Positions 53,784-61,811 of a stretch of DNA of 64,000 nt are shown here, one piece after another; within the stretch, counting starts at the first letter, position 1, and every line of letters starts with the position of its first letter. Origin of the DNA: Bradyrhizobium sp. WSM1417 (lineage in GTDB: Bacteria > Pseudomonadota > Alphaproteobacteria > Rhizobiales > Xanthobacteraceae); contig NZ_KI911783.1 in NCBI RefSeq assembly GCF_000515415.1, positions 3,648,392 through 3,712,391 of the forward strand. Direction: 5' to 3'. The notes under the pieces were generated by a model. It had not been told where the DNA came from. It was given only the letters and a program-made list of their open reading frames with translations, and did no database searches. A program made the translations under genes and the position numbers.

Positions 53784-53805
53784 ATATCCAGATTGATGGA
53801 AATAT
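53782..53805. promoter_or_regulatory. Candidate ArsR operator at the arsR-acr3-arsC promoter
   Basis: The arms ATATATCCA (53782-53790) and TGGAAATAT (53797-53805) match at eight of nine positions around a 6-base spacer. The dyad touches the arsR start codon, so a bound repressor would block translation start and transcription together. The half-site TATTTCCA also occurs before arsR copy 3. Confidence 0.55.
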
Positions 53806-53872
53806 AGAAGCCTTGTCAATCTGAAATCCCGATAGTCGGCCTCGCGTCACAAGGCGCTATTGGCAAGGGTCA

Positions 53873-55126
53873 TTACCTTCCCTTTGGATTCGGCTCCGCG
53901 GCCGAGGAGGGGCGTTTGACGGCAAGTGCCCCGGCGCCGCAGACAATACACAGTGCGCAGCAGCCGATCAGGACGGCCGCATAACTTCCCGTCCAGTCGA
54001 CACTAACCGCAAAAGGCAGTGGGCCGAACGCGGCGCCGGCAATCCCGAAGACGGACGACGCGCCCCTGATTGCGCCCAGATGATCTCGGCCGAAGTATTG
54101 CGCGTAGCCGGCTGCGTTTATCGCTTGTTGCGAGCCGTACGCCGCACCGATATTCAGCGCGTACAATACACTTATGGCGCTTCCGCTGCCAAACACAGGG
54201 AGGGCCGACGCCAGCGCAAGCATGGACATCGAAAGTGGCACCAGGTGCCGCGGTTCATAGCGATCCACCAGAAATCCGGTACCGAGTGTGGCAACAGCCT
54301 GAACACCGGCGAGTAGCGACAACAGGAGCAGCGCGCTGCTGTGTGCGATCCCCGCCGTCCGCATGAGTGAGAAGTGATTGAGTAGGAGAGCGGTGCCGAT
54401 GGCGTTGGTCAGAAAGCCTGCCGCACAGAGCAACCAGAATACGCCCGTACGGAGCGCCTGTTCGCGCGTAAACGATGGCTCCGCCCGTGGATGTTCTGAG
54501 GCTGGCACGAGCCCGGCGTCCGTGCTGAGGCCGAATTTTTCCGGCCGATCGCGAAACAGCGCGGCAGCGACCGGCAGAATGGTAAGTGCGACAATTCCGG
54601 CAAGCGCGATGTAGGCACCTCGCCAACCGTAGTGCAAGATCAGTACATCAATGAGTCCCGGAAAGATCATGGAGCCGGCCGCGAGCCCGAGACTGGCCGC
54701 CGCAGCGGCGATCCCGCGCCGCCGCACAAACCAGAGATTGACGACCTGTTGACTGACGAGGCTCAGGCCGCCGATGGCGGCGCCGCGCAAGAGTGCGAAA
54801 CCGATGAGCAGCGTCATCGTGGACTGAATAGTCGCCATCAGAGCGCAGGCTACGGCAAGACCGCCGGCGATGATGGTCGCCGTCAGGCGAGGTCCGCGGC
54901 GGTCGATCCAGCGACCGATCAGTGGGGCCGGCAGAATTCCCGCAAGCGTTCCAAATGCATAGGCCACCGAAGCCGATGTGCGTGAGATACCAAGATCGGC
55001 TGTGATGGGTTCGAAGAAGACTGAAACGCCCGCCGTTTGGCCGGGCAGCGTCATGAACGAGCCGAAGGTGCCGGCGCCCAATATGATCCAGCCGTAGTGG
55101 AGAGCCGATCTTTGGGGACTCGCCAT
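53873..55126 (-). CDS. MFS transporter, arsenic-island copy 1
   Basis: A protein of 417 residues from the ATG of MASPQRSALHYGWIIL; a GTG 14 codons upstream would overlap arsR copy 2. It has 12 membrane helices. The first loop GRWIDRRGPRLTATII is the MFS motif A (G-x-x-x-D-R/K). It is 10 bases downstream of an arsR gene, so both form an operon. MFS proteins called ArsK and others of this kind export arsenite or organoarsenicals; a link to arsenic is inferred only from position. Confidence 0.88.
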   Translation of the reverse strand: MASPQRSALHYGWIILGAGTFGSFMTLPGQTAGVSVFFEPITADLGISRTSASVAYAFGTLAGILPAPLIGRWIDRRGPRLTATIIAGGLAVACALMATIQSTMTLLIGFALLRGAAIGGLSLVSQQVVNLWFVRRRGIAAAAASLGLAAGSMIFPGLIDVLILHYGWRGAYIALAGIVALTILPVAAALFRDRPEKFGLSTDAGLVPASEHPRAEPSFTREQALRTGVFWLLCAAGFLTNAIGTALLLNHFSLMRTAGIAHSSALLLLSLLAGVQAVATLGTGFLVDRYEPRHLVPLSMSMLALASALPVFGSGSAISVLYALNIGAAYGSQQAINAAGYAQYFGRDHLGAIRGASSVFGIAGAAFGPLPFAVSVDWTGSYAAVLIGCCALCIVCGAGALAVKRPSSAAEPNPKGR

Positions 55127-55136
55127 CCGCGAGGGA

Positions 55137-55469
55137 TCAGCTCGCTCGGCGCGTGGTCGCCAAATCACTCTCGAATCCCTCGCAGCAATGTTCGCGCAAG
55201 AATTCCACGACTCCGTCCATGCGATCGTATTGAGCGCGGCAGGTCACCGTACGCCCATTTTTTTCCTGGGCGACCAGACCTGCGCTGACCAGCCCGCGCA
55301 AATGAAAGGCGAGCGTCGATGCCGGTACCTCGAGGCGAGTTTGGATATCGGTGATGTTGAGGCCCCGCGGCCCGGCCCGTACCAGCAGCCGATAAATGTC
55401 CAGTCGGGTCAAATTGCCCAATTCGGCCAAGCAGCGCGCGGCGATCTTACGGTTCATGCCTGTCCGCAT
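55137..55469 (-). CDS. ArsR-family regulator (copy 2)
   Basis: A protein of 110 residues with the winged helix ITDIQTRLEVPASTLAFHLRGLVSAGLV. The C-terminus has adjacent Cys residues (REHCCEGFESDL), a likely As(III) site. The start may be 55469 (MRTGMNRK) or the ATG 12 bases later. It is about 45% identical to copy 3, which is divergent and 140 bases away. The MFS gene follows at 10 bases on the same strand. Confidence 0.86.
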   Translation of the reverse strand: MRTGMNRKIAARCLAELGNLTRLDIYRLLVRAGPRGLNITDIQTRLEVPASTLAFHLRGLVSAGLVAQEKNGRTVTCRAQYDRMDGVVEFLREHCCEGFESDLATTRRAS

Positions 55470-55547
55470 ACCTTAAACTCGAACGAATTACAACTATAAA
55501 ACTAGTTATGCAGATCTATCGCAATCGAATATCCCAACGCGGCCACC

Positions 55548-55571
55548 GTATTTCCAATATTCCAGAAATAC
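55548..55571. promoter_or_regulatory. Dyad GTATTTC-N10-GAAATAC, upstream of arsR copy 3
   Basis: The 7-bp arms are perfect. It ends two bases before the -35 box of the strong promoter at 55574. Its left part GTATTTCCA shares TATTTCCA with the dyad before arsR copy 1, so both may be ArsR sites. Confidence 0.5.
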
Positions 55572-55573
55572 CG

Positions 55574-55601
55574 TTGACTGCGGGGGTAATTGGCGTATGA
55601 T
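55574..55601 (+). promoter_or_regulatory. Strong sigma-70-type promoter of arsR copy 3
   Basis: TTGACT (55574-55579) and TATGAT (55596-55601) are 16 bases apart, the best -35/-10 pair in the window. The expected start of transcription (about 55608) is only a base or two before the ATG at 55610, so the message is nearly leaderless; no ribosome site is seen. Confidence 0.7.
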
Positions 55602-55609
55602 GGCGCTCC

Positions 55610-55927
55610 ATGAAGATCGACGACGCAGCAGCACGCCTGGAGGCTCTGGGAAACCGGACCCGGCTTCAGATCTATCGGGCCCTGGTCCGGGCCGGGCACT
55701 CCGGCATGCCCGTCGGTCGCTTGCAGGACAAGCTGAAGATCCCGGCCTCGACGCTGTCGCATCACATCAAGACCTTGGTCTCGGTCGGGCTCGTCAGCCA
55801 GGTTCGGGAATCGACGACACTGATCTGCCACGCGAACTTCGACGCGATGCGGGGCCTAGTCGATTTCCTGGCGGCGGAGTGCTGCGCAGACGAAGTTGGA
55901 TGCAAGACGACGCAAACGGCGGCGTGA
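55610..55927 (+). CDS. ArsR-family regulator (copy 3)
   Basis: A protein of 105 residues. The winged helix is VGRLQDKLKIPASTLSHHIKTLVSVGLV, and the C-terminus has AAECCADEVGC, three Cys residues able to bind As(III). It probably starts at the ATG right after the promoter. It is the first gene of a plus-strand operon with the flavoprotein and an MFS gene. Similarity to copy 2 suggests that the pair came from duplication. Confidence 0.9.
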   Translation: MKIDDAAARLEALGNRTRLQIYRALVRAGHSGMPVGRLQDKLKIPASTLSHHIKTLVSVGLVSQVRESTTLICHANFDAMRGLVDFLAAECCADEVGCKTTQTAA

Positions 55928-55978
55928 TCTTTTTTGACTCGAGTTGTTCGATGATTCTAGAAGTATGGGAGAAGCCGA

Positions 55979-57346
55979 ATGAACGCTAAGACGGTCGCCA
56001 TCATCGGGGGAGGGCCTGTCGGCCTCGCAGCAGCTGCGCACGTCCTGGAGCGTGGCATGTCACCCATCGTTCTGGAAGCAGGATCCGAAGCGGGGCACGC
56101 GGTGCGCCAGTGGCAGCAGGTCCAGCTCTTCTCGCCGTGGGAGTACAATATCGACAAGGCCGCAGCGCGTCTGCTCGCGCCAACGCGATGGAATTCGCCG
56201 GACCCGAGCGCCTATCCGACCGGCGGCGAGCTGCTCGATCGATATTTGACGCCGCTTGCGACGCGAACGCCATTGCGTGAGGCGATCCGGACATCCAGCC
56301 GCGTCACGGCCATCAGCCGCGTCGGCTTCGACAAGGGGAAGACCAAAGGGCGTGAGCAGGCGCCTTTCGAAATCCGCTACCAGAACGGCAAAGGTCCTGA
56401 AATACTGCGCGCGGATGCCGTGATCGATACGTCAGGCACATGGTTCTCGCCCAATCCGGCCGGAGGTAATGGTCTGCCCGCGATCGGCGAGCGTGAATGT
56501 GCCGGCCACATTGCCTATGGCATGCCCGACGTCCGCGGTGCCGGCCGCGCCAGATATGCCGGCAAGACCGTTGCGGTGCTCGGCGCCGGCCACTCCGCGG
56601 TGGGCACCCTGATCGATCTGGTGCATCTCGCGGACGAGGTGCCGGGGACGCAAGCGATCTGGCTGTTGCGCGGCGCCGATCCCGCCAAGGCGTTTGGCGG
56701 CGGCCGGAATGACAAGCTCGCTGCACGCGGAGAGCTCGGCAGCGCGTTCGCCGCGCTCGTTGCAGCCGGGAAGATCAGGGTCGAAACGGAATTCGGCGTC
56801 ACGCATCTGTCGGACTCCGATGGCCGCCTCGAGATCGCGGCCGGCTCGGGCTGCGGTGGACGGAGCGTGATCGTGGACGAGCTGATCGTCTCGACGGGCT
56901 TTCGTCCCGACTTTTCGTTCCTGTCCGAATTGCGCCTGCGGCTCGATCCCGCCATTGAGGCGCCGGTGGCCCTGGCACCGCTGATCGATCCCAACGAGCA
57001 CAGCTGCGGGACGGTGCGCCCGCACGGCGCGCGCGAGCTCGCGCACGACGAGCCGGGCTTCTACATGGCGGGCATGAAGTCGTATGGCCGCGCGCCAACC
57101 TTTCTCATGATGACGGGATATGAGCAGGTGCGCTCGATTGCGGCCGATCTCGCCGGCGACAAGAAAGCCGCCGCAAGGGTGGAGCTCGTGCTGCCGGAGA
57201 CCGGCGTCTGCTCGCGCGGTGGCGTGGAAGCCGCCGGAGCCGCATCAGGATGTTGCGGTGGGCCGGCGAAGCAGGAACCAACGGCGTGTTGCGCCGCCGA
57301 CGAAGCGGCAAAGAAGGCCGGCGCTTCGGGCTGCGGTTGTTCATGA
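55979..57346 (+). CDS. Flavoprotein monooxygenase-like, ArsO type, Cys-rich tail
   Basis: A protein of 455 residues. Two Rossmann motifs are visible: FAD-binding IIGGGPVGLAAAAHVLERG at the start and NAD(P)-binding VLGAGHSAVGTLIDL near residue 200. This fits flavin-dependent oxidoreductases known as ArsO in arsenic operons, whose reaction is not settled. The C-terminal 45 residues are Cys-rich (ASGCCGGPAKQ, then TACCAADEA, then GASGCGCS), with seven Cys in the last 36 residues. Such a tail could bind As(III). It lies between arsR copy 3 and an MFS gene. Confidence 0.85.
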   Translation: MNAKTVAIIGGGPVGLAAAAHVLERGMSPIVLEAGSEAGHAVRQWQQVQLFSPWEYNIDKAAARLLAPTRWNSPDPSAYPTGGELLDRYLTPLATRTPLREAIRTSSRVTAISRVGFDKGKTKGREQAPFEIRYQNGKGPEILRADAVIDTSGTWFSPNPAGGNGLPAIGERECAGHIAYGMPDVRGAGRARYAGKTVAVLGAGHSAVGTLIDLVHLADEVPGTQAIWLLRGADPAKAFGGGRNDKLAARGELGSAFAALVAAGKIRVETEFGVTHLSDSDGRLEIAAGSGCGGRSVIVDELIVSTGFRPDFSFLSELRLRLDPAIEAPVALAPLIDPNEHSCGTVRPHGARELAHDEPGFYMAGMKSYGRAPTFLMMTGYEQVRSIAADLAGDKKAAARVELVLPETGVCSRGGVEAAGAASGCCGGPAKQEPTACCAADEAAKKAGASGCGCS

Positions 57347-57398
57347 ATTTGGGTCTTGCAGCTGAAGCCGGAGAGTTGCCCATTGTGGTGGGTGCGCC

Positions 57399-58640
57399 GT
57401 GTCAGGGGGGCGGGAGGACAGCATTCGTAACTTGAGCGGCCGGTCTCTGATCGCGGTGATGTGCATCGGCCAGGTCGGCAATCTGCTGCCGCATGTGACG
57501 CTGTCCGCGAATCTGGCGCAGCATCTGATGCCGGCATGGGGGCTTTCCGCGGCCGAAGGCGGCTTGATGGCGAGCGGTTACGCGTTCGGCTACATGCTCG
57601 CCGTGCCCGTGCTGACGACATTGACTGACCGTATCGACGCACGGCTCGTCCTGCTCTGGGGTTCGATCGTCAGCGGGCTGGCGACCATCGCGTTCGGACT
57701 CTTCGCGCAAGGGTTTTGGTCCGCGACCGCGATCTGGTCCCTGGCAGGACTTGGATTTGCCGGCGCCTACATGCCGGGCCTGAAGGCGCTGACGGACCGG
57801 CTTCCCGCCGGCGACACCTCGCGCGCCGTCACGCTGTATACGTCGAGCTTCTCGGTCGGCGTCGGCCTGTCGTTCCTGATCGCGCAAGTGATCGCCGACC
57901 GTTGGGGGTGGCGGGCCGCCTTTCTTGTCACCGGCTTCGGTCCGATCGCAATGGTCGTCGCGTGTCTTCTGATGCAGGCGCAGCGGCCCGCGCCGAAGGC
58001 GGGACGGCTCTTGAACTTCGCGCCCGTCTTCGCCAACCGCGAGGCGCTCGGATACATCTTCGGTTACGGCGCCCATTGCTTCGAGCTCTACGGTATCCGC
58101 ACCTGGCTGGTCGGGTTCTGGACCTTCGTCGTCGCCCACCAAGGCGCGCCGTCATGGTTGAGCCCCGTCGTGCTGAGTTTCTGCTTTGCGGTGATCTCGA
58201 TGCCGGCCAGCATCCTCGGCAACGAGGCCGCCCTGAAATTCGGCCGTCATCGCGCGATCACGGTCGTGATGATCACGTCGGCCTGCGTCGCGCTGGTCAT
58301 CGGGCTCAACGCGACGGCCCCGGCATGGGTGCTCGCGCTGCTGCTGCTTGCCTATGGCCTGACCGTGCCGGCGGATTCGGGCGCATTGACCGCCGGCATG
58401 TCGGCGGCGGCTGTGTCCGAACATCGCGGCGCGACCCTGGCCCTGCATTCGACGGTCGGCTTCGGCCTGTCGGCGGTCGGCGCCTGGGGCACCGGCGCCG
58501 CGCTCGACGCAGCCGGCGGCCCGCAGAGCGCGACCGGCTGGCTCTTGGCATTCATCGTCCTCGCGGCTGGGATTGCGCTGGGGCCGCTGGCGCTGCTGTG
58601 GGCACGGAAGGGCCAGTCTGTTCGGGCGCAGTCGATGTGA
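57399..58640 (+). CDS. MFS transporter, arsenic-island copy 2
   Basis: A protein of 413 residues with 12 membrane helices. Motif A-like sequence is TTLTDRIDARLVLLWG. It has GAYMPGLKALTDRLPAGDTS after helix four, common in NarK/CynX-like families. The start is uncertain: a GTG at 57399 or a TTG at 57432. It is the last gene of the operon arsR-flavoprotein-MFS, 52 bases after the flavoprotein. The cargo is unknown; by position it may be a modified arsenic species or a substrate of the flavoprotein. Confidence 0.83.
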   Translation: MSGGREDSIRNLSGRSLIAVMCIGQVGNLLPHVTLSANLAQHLMPAWGLSAAEGGLMASGYAFGYMLAVPVLTTLTDRIDARLVLLWGSIVSGLATIAFGLFAQGFWSATAIWSLAGLGFAGAYMPGLKALTDRLPAGDTSRAVTLYTSSFSVGVGLSFLIAQVIADRWGWRAAFLVTGFGPIAMVVACLLMQAQRPAPKAGRLLNFAPVFANREALGYIFGYGAHCFELYGIRTWLVGFWTFVVAHQGAPSWLSPVVLSFCFAVISMPASILGNEAALKFGRHRAITVVMITSACVALVIGLNATAPAWVLALLLLAYGLTVPADSGALTAGMSAAAVSEHRGATLALHSTVGFGLSAVGAWGTGAALDAAGGPQSATGWLLAFIVLAAGIALGPLALLWARKGQSVRAQSM

Positions 58641-58652
58641 GGTCGCGCAATT

Positions 58653-59453
58653 CTACTCGGCAGTGGAAATTCGATCGAGGCATAATCGATGCCGGTGATC
58701 GGTGAGAAGGCGAGCGCCTCCCATCACGGCAGCGAGCGTTCCCAATCCCGTCCCGCCGGCGATCAAGAACATGATCAAGAGTTGATACTTGACGGCGTCG
58801 ATCGGTTCGACGCCTGCAAGGATTTGACCGGTCATCATCCCCGGCAAAGAGACAAGGCCGATCGCGGCCATGCTGTTCATGATTGGCGTGAAGCCGCTTC
58901 TCAATGCGTCCCGCAGGACCGGCAGCAACGCCTGATACCTGGTCCCGCCAAGAGCAAGGCAAGCTTCGACGGCTGCTCGTTCGCGCACCAGTGTATTCGT
59001 CAGCACGTCCAGGCCCAGGCTTATTCCTGTCATGGTGTTGCCCAGGATCATGCCCAACAATGGCAGCGCATAGCGCGGATGATACCACGGATCCGGACGT
59101 AGCTCCGTCAGAAGCGCGAACATCGTGACGGTGCCGGCCGCGAGCAGCATGCATCCCGCTCCCAAGCCATAGCTCCAGATACCCGGCAGGCGTCGCTTTT
59201 GCCGAGCGACGATTTCCCGTGATGCGAACAGAACCATGATGAAGGCGGCGAGGGCGGTCCAGAGCGGCGAGACCGCGGCGAACAGGAACGTCAATACGTA
59301 TCCGACGAGCACCAGCTGAAGCACCATTCGCACGGTGGCGATGGCCAGCTGCTTTTCAAGCTTGAGGCGAAGAGCAAGCGAGAGAGCGCCGTCCATGACG
59401 ACAAGGAGCGCGGGCAGAACCAAATCGCCGTAGGCCAAGTGAATGTAACTCAC
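58653..59453 (-). CDS. fetB: FetB-like ABC permease (UPF0014)
   Basis: A protein of 266 residues with about seven membrane helices. The start is the GTG of the sequence read MSYIHLAYGDLVLPALLVV, which overlaps the ATPase stop (GTGA). ALGGTRYQALLPVLRDALRSGF and GLVSLPGMMTGQILAGVEPIDAVKYQ are UPF0014 signatures. In E. coli FetAB exports iron and helps against peroxide. It is the last gene of the Cj0069-FetA-FetB operon. Confidence 0.9.
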   Translation of the reverse strand: MSYIHLAYGDLVLPALLVVMDGALSLALRLKLEKQLAIATVRMVLQLVLVGYVLTFLFAAVSPLWTALAAFIMVLFASREIVARQKRRLPGIWSYGLGAGCMLLAAGTVTMFALLTELRPDPWYHPRYALPLLGMILGNTMTGISLGLDVLTNTLVRERAAVEACLALGGTRYQALLPVLRDALRSGFTPIMNSMAAIGLVSLPGMMTGQILAGVEPIDAVKYQLLIMFLIAGGTGLGTLAAVMGGARLLTDHRHRLCLDRISTAE

Positions 59454-60046
59454 GGCCCGTTTTCCTCGATTCCGCCCTCGGCATTCATCACAAGGACCCT
59501 CGACCCGACGCGGCGGGCCTGGGCGTTGTCGTGAGTGCTCCAGACGACACTCGTTCCATTCGAAATGCGTTCCGCGATCAAGGATTCCACGGCCGCCGTC
59601 GATGCCGAATCGAGGGCCGAAGTCGGCTCGTCCAGGAGAAGAACGCGCGACCGCAGCATCAGCGCCCGCACCAGCCCCAGCCGTTGTCGCTCGCCGGTCG
59701 AAAGTCTTTGGATCGGCCAGGGACCACAACTGCGCGGTAACCCCAGTCTCGTGACCAATGGCAAGGCATCATCCCAGCCATCGAAGTGATCTTGTACGGT
59801 CTCCGACCACCAGCCCGGCTCGGCAGCGAGGTAGGTCACTCGCCTACGCCAGGCCGGGGCGGGCATGGCCTCCCTGAGCGTTCCGTCCAGTTTGACCATT
59901 CCTTCGTTGGGATCGAGATCCGCGATCGAGCGAAGCAGCTGGGTCTTGCCTACGCCGGAGGGCCCTTGCAGGGCGACGCATTCGCCGTCCTGCAAGTCGA
60001 ATGAAACGGAGATGTGCAAGCGCTTGAGCGCGCGGACCGTCAGCAT
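59450..60046 (-). CDS. fetA: FetA-like ABC transporter ATPase
   Basis: A protein of 198 residues, short for an ABC ATPase as FetA is. Walker A is GPSGVGKT (28-35), the ABC signature is LSTGERQRLGL, Walker B is VLLLDEPTSALD, and the switch His is in WSTHDN. It powers the FetB permease encoded downstream with a four-base overlap. The Cj0069-type gene ends three bases before its start, so all three are co-transcribed. Confidence 0.9.
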   Translation of the reverse strand: MLTVRALKRLHISVSFDLQDGECVALQGPSGVGKTQLLRSIADLDPNEGMVKLDGTLREAMPAPAWRRRVTYLAAEPGWWSETVQDHFDGWDDALPLVTRLGLPRSCGPWPIQRLSTGERQRLGLVRALMLRSRVLLLDEPTSALDSASTAAVESLIAERISNGTSVVWSTHDNAQARRVGSRVLVMNAEGGIEENGP

Positions 60047-60049
60047 ATG

Positions 60050-61084
60050 TCAAAGCTTGCGCTGGAGCCGGTCGGCAACCCGCCTCGCGATCTCCACCGG
60101 CGCCTCGTCCGGATAAGGATGCACCGAGCTGACATTGATCTCACCGAGGACATAGCTGTCGGTCCCGTCGGGAAGGACCGGGCCAAGCATGAAGTCGGCG
60201 TCCCAGATCATTGGCAGGTCATCTCGCGCGATATCTAGCAACGAGGTCAGCTCCGGCGTCCACTCATCTTCCATCAACCGACGCAGCCGCTGGAAGCGCG
60301 GGTCTGCGTTGGACGAATAGAGCCGTGGTCCGGCCTCGGCGCGTGCGGCCGGCGAGTCGATCAGGGCTTTGACCTTGTGATAGCCGAAGCCGGCGCAGCG
60401 ATCGCCCGCCATGTAGCAACGTACGACGCCCTCGCTCAGGCGAGGCTGGAATGGCTGATCGACCACGCTGCCATTTTCGTAATACTCCGCGCAGCGACGG
60501 AGAAAATCATCCAGTGTCAGTTCCTCAGGCGCGTCCTTGGTCGCGTCCAGCACCTTTATCATGGAGGAGGTCGGCAGACTCTCGACCTTCCAGACGCCTT
60601 GGCCGCCATTGCCCCGGTTGCGCTTGATCACGCGCGGACCAGCGGCGAGCCGCGTCGGTAACTCGGCGCGCATCGCCGCAGCGGTTTCATATAGCGCCGT
60701 GTCGCTTCCCCAGCCCATCGAGCGGGTACGATACAGTACCTCCTTGGTGCCCATCTTGAGAATGACCTCCGGATGAGCGCTGACCCACACGCCCCGTGCG
60801 GCGACATCGCGCAGCAAGGCGTCGAGGCCAATGCGACTTCGACCGTCCTGAATGGGGTTAACCCAGACTAGCACGCCGTCCACCGCGAGCAATTGTTCAC
60901 GGACCTCCTCGGCGTAGCTTTCGTCATAGATCGCCGGCCGGGCTTCAATGCCGACGGCGGCGAGCGCTTCGAAAAGGTGCGCGAAGCGGCTGTTTTGCGC
61001 CGTCACGTCCCGCCGCGCGGCAGCGTCTCCGCGTGAGAGGATGGCGACGGTGTGTTGGTGAGAAGGGTGTCGTTCGGTGTCCAT
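60050..61084 (-). CDS. Cj0069-family protein, ATP-grasp-like
   Basis: A protein of 344 residues from the ATG of MDTERHPSHQHTV, which has GGAG eight bases upstream. I recognise the Cj0069 family, which is uncharacterised but has ATP-grasp features. RVIKRNRGNGGQGVWKVES is the flexible glycine loop that covers ATP, and DADFMLGP with YVLGEINVSSVHPYP fits the metal-binding acidic end of the fold. An enzyme of this kind would join a carboxylate to an amine or thiol. It is the first gene of the operon with fetA and fetB, which suggests a product or cofactor that is exported or that protects against metal stress. Confidence 0.8.
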   Translation of the reverse strand: MDTERHPSHQHTVAILSRGDAAARRDVTAQNSRFAHLFEALAAVGIEARPAIYDESYAEEVREQLLAVDGVLVWVNPIQDGRSRIGLDALLRDVAARGVWVSAHPEVILKMGTKEVLYRTRSMGWGSDTALYETAAAMRAELPTRLAAGPRVIKRNRGNGGQGVWKVESLPTSSMIKVLDATKDAPEELTLDDFLRRCAEYYENGSVVDQPFQPRLSEGVVRCYMAGDRCAGFGYHKVKALIDSPAARAEAGPRLYSSNADPRFQRLRRLMEDEWTPELTSLLDIARDDLPMIWDADFMLGPVLPDGTDSYVLGEINVSSVHPYPDEAPVEIARRVADRLQRKL

Positions 61085-61560
61085 GCGCAAGCTCCACAAA
61101 TGGCGTGCTGCGCAGAGCTTGGACCGAGGCCTCACGGGGAGTCTGCTTTGTCCCCACGACAAGGACAGTAGCGAGCCCGTCCGCGAGTTTCAAGACGTGG
61201 CTGGCGCGGTTCCGCGGAGCGGTGAACTCTTTGTGACGGCCGCCGGCGACTTCGGTGGGCCGCCCGAAGCACGCGCCCGTTGACAGCCCCCGCCCTCGGG
61301 TTTTTACTTGGGGCTCGGGGACGTGCGATCTCCCCGTGAGGCGACATGCCCAAGCATCGCGTCCTGATCACGAAGGGCGCAGCATGTCATCATACATCCC
61401 CGATTTCATCCGTCACACTGGCTCGACTTTTCGGCGCGGCGTCCGCGCCGGTTGCATCGCTGTGCGCACCGATGCCCGCGGCCTCCGCCTTGTGGGCATC
61501 GCGTAGGGGAGGATCGCGAAACGGACTTCACCTGGGGCAGGACAAACCAGGAGAACGATC
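61085..61560. other. Divergent intergenic region and leader, 476 bases
   Basis: It separates the Cj0069-FetAB operon (minus) from the secretome operon (plus). A good promoter at 61280-61308 leaves about 245 bases of untranslated leader before the ATG at 61561. AGCCCC at 61284-61289 and GGGGCT at 61310-61315 could pair around the -10 region. The leader has several possible stems but no T-run. Frames in this region have unlikely composition and no ribosome site, so I call no gene. Confidence 0.5.
61280..61308 (+). promoter_or_regulatory. Sigma-70-type promoter of the secretome operon
   Basis: TTGACA (61280-61285), a 17-base spacer and TTTACT (61303-61308). The -35 box is perfect to consensus. 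Transcription would begin near 61315. Confidence 0.6.
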
Positions 61561-61794
61561 ATGCGAACACGAACAATCTTCCGCACGGTCCTGTTGCTCG
61601 CGGTCGCGGGCGGGCTGTCGAGTGTGCACGCTCTGACGCAGGAGGAACTCGTCGCCAGGATCCAGGCGGCCGGTTACGCGCAGGTGAGCGATATCAAGTC
61701 GACGGCCGAAGGCATCACCGCCAAGGCGGTGAAGAACGGCAAGGCGGTGACGCTCGTCGTCGACAGCAGCGGCCAGGTCAAAGAGCGAAACTGA
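61561..61794 (+). CDS. Small exported PepSY-like protein
   Basis: A protein of 77 residues; AGGAG lies seven bases before the ATG. The signal peptide ends VHA (residues 1-24: FRTVLLLAVAGGLSSVHA). The mature 53 residues (LTQEELVARIQAAGYAQVSD, then VKNGKAVTLVVDSSGQVKE) follow the alpha-beta-beta plan of a PepSY domain, in which the last strand pair often ends G-x-V/I. It would be periplasmic. It is the first gene of the operon, 17 bases before the DUF1259 gene. Confidence 0.75.
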   Translation: MRTRTIFRTVLLLAVAGGLSSVHALTQEELVARIQAAGYAQVSDIKSTAEGITAKAVKNGKAVTLVVDSSGQVKERN

Positions 61795-61811
61795 AGGTGA
61801 GGAGTAGGACG

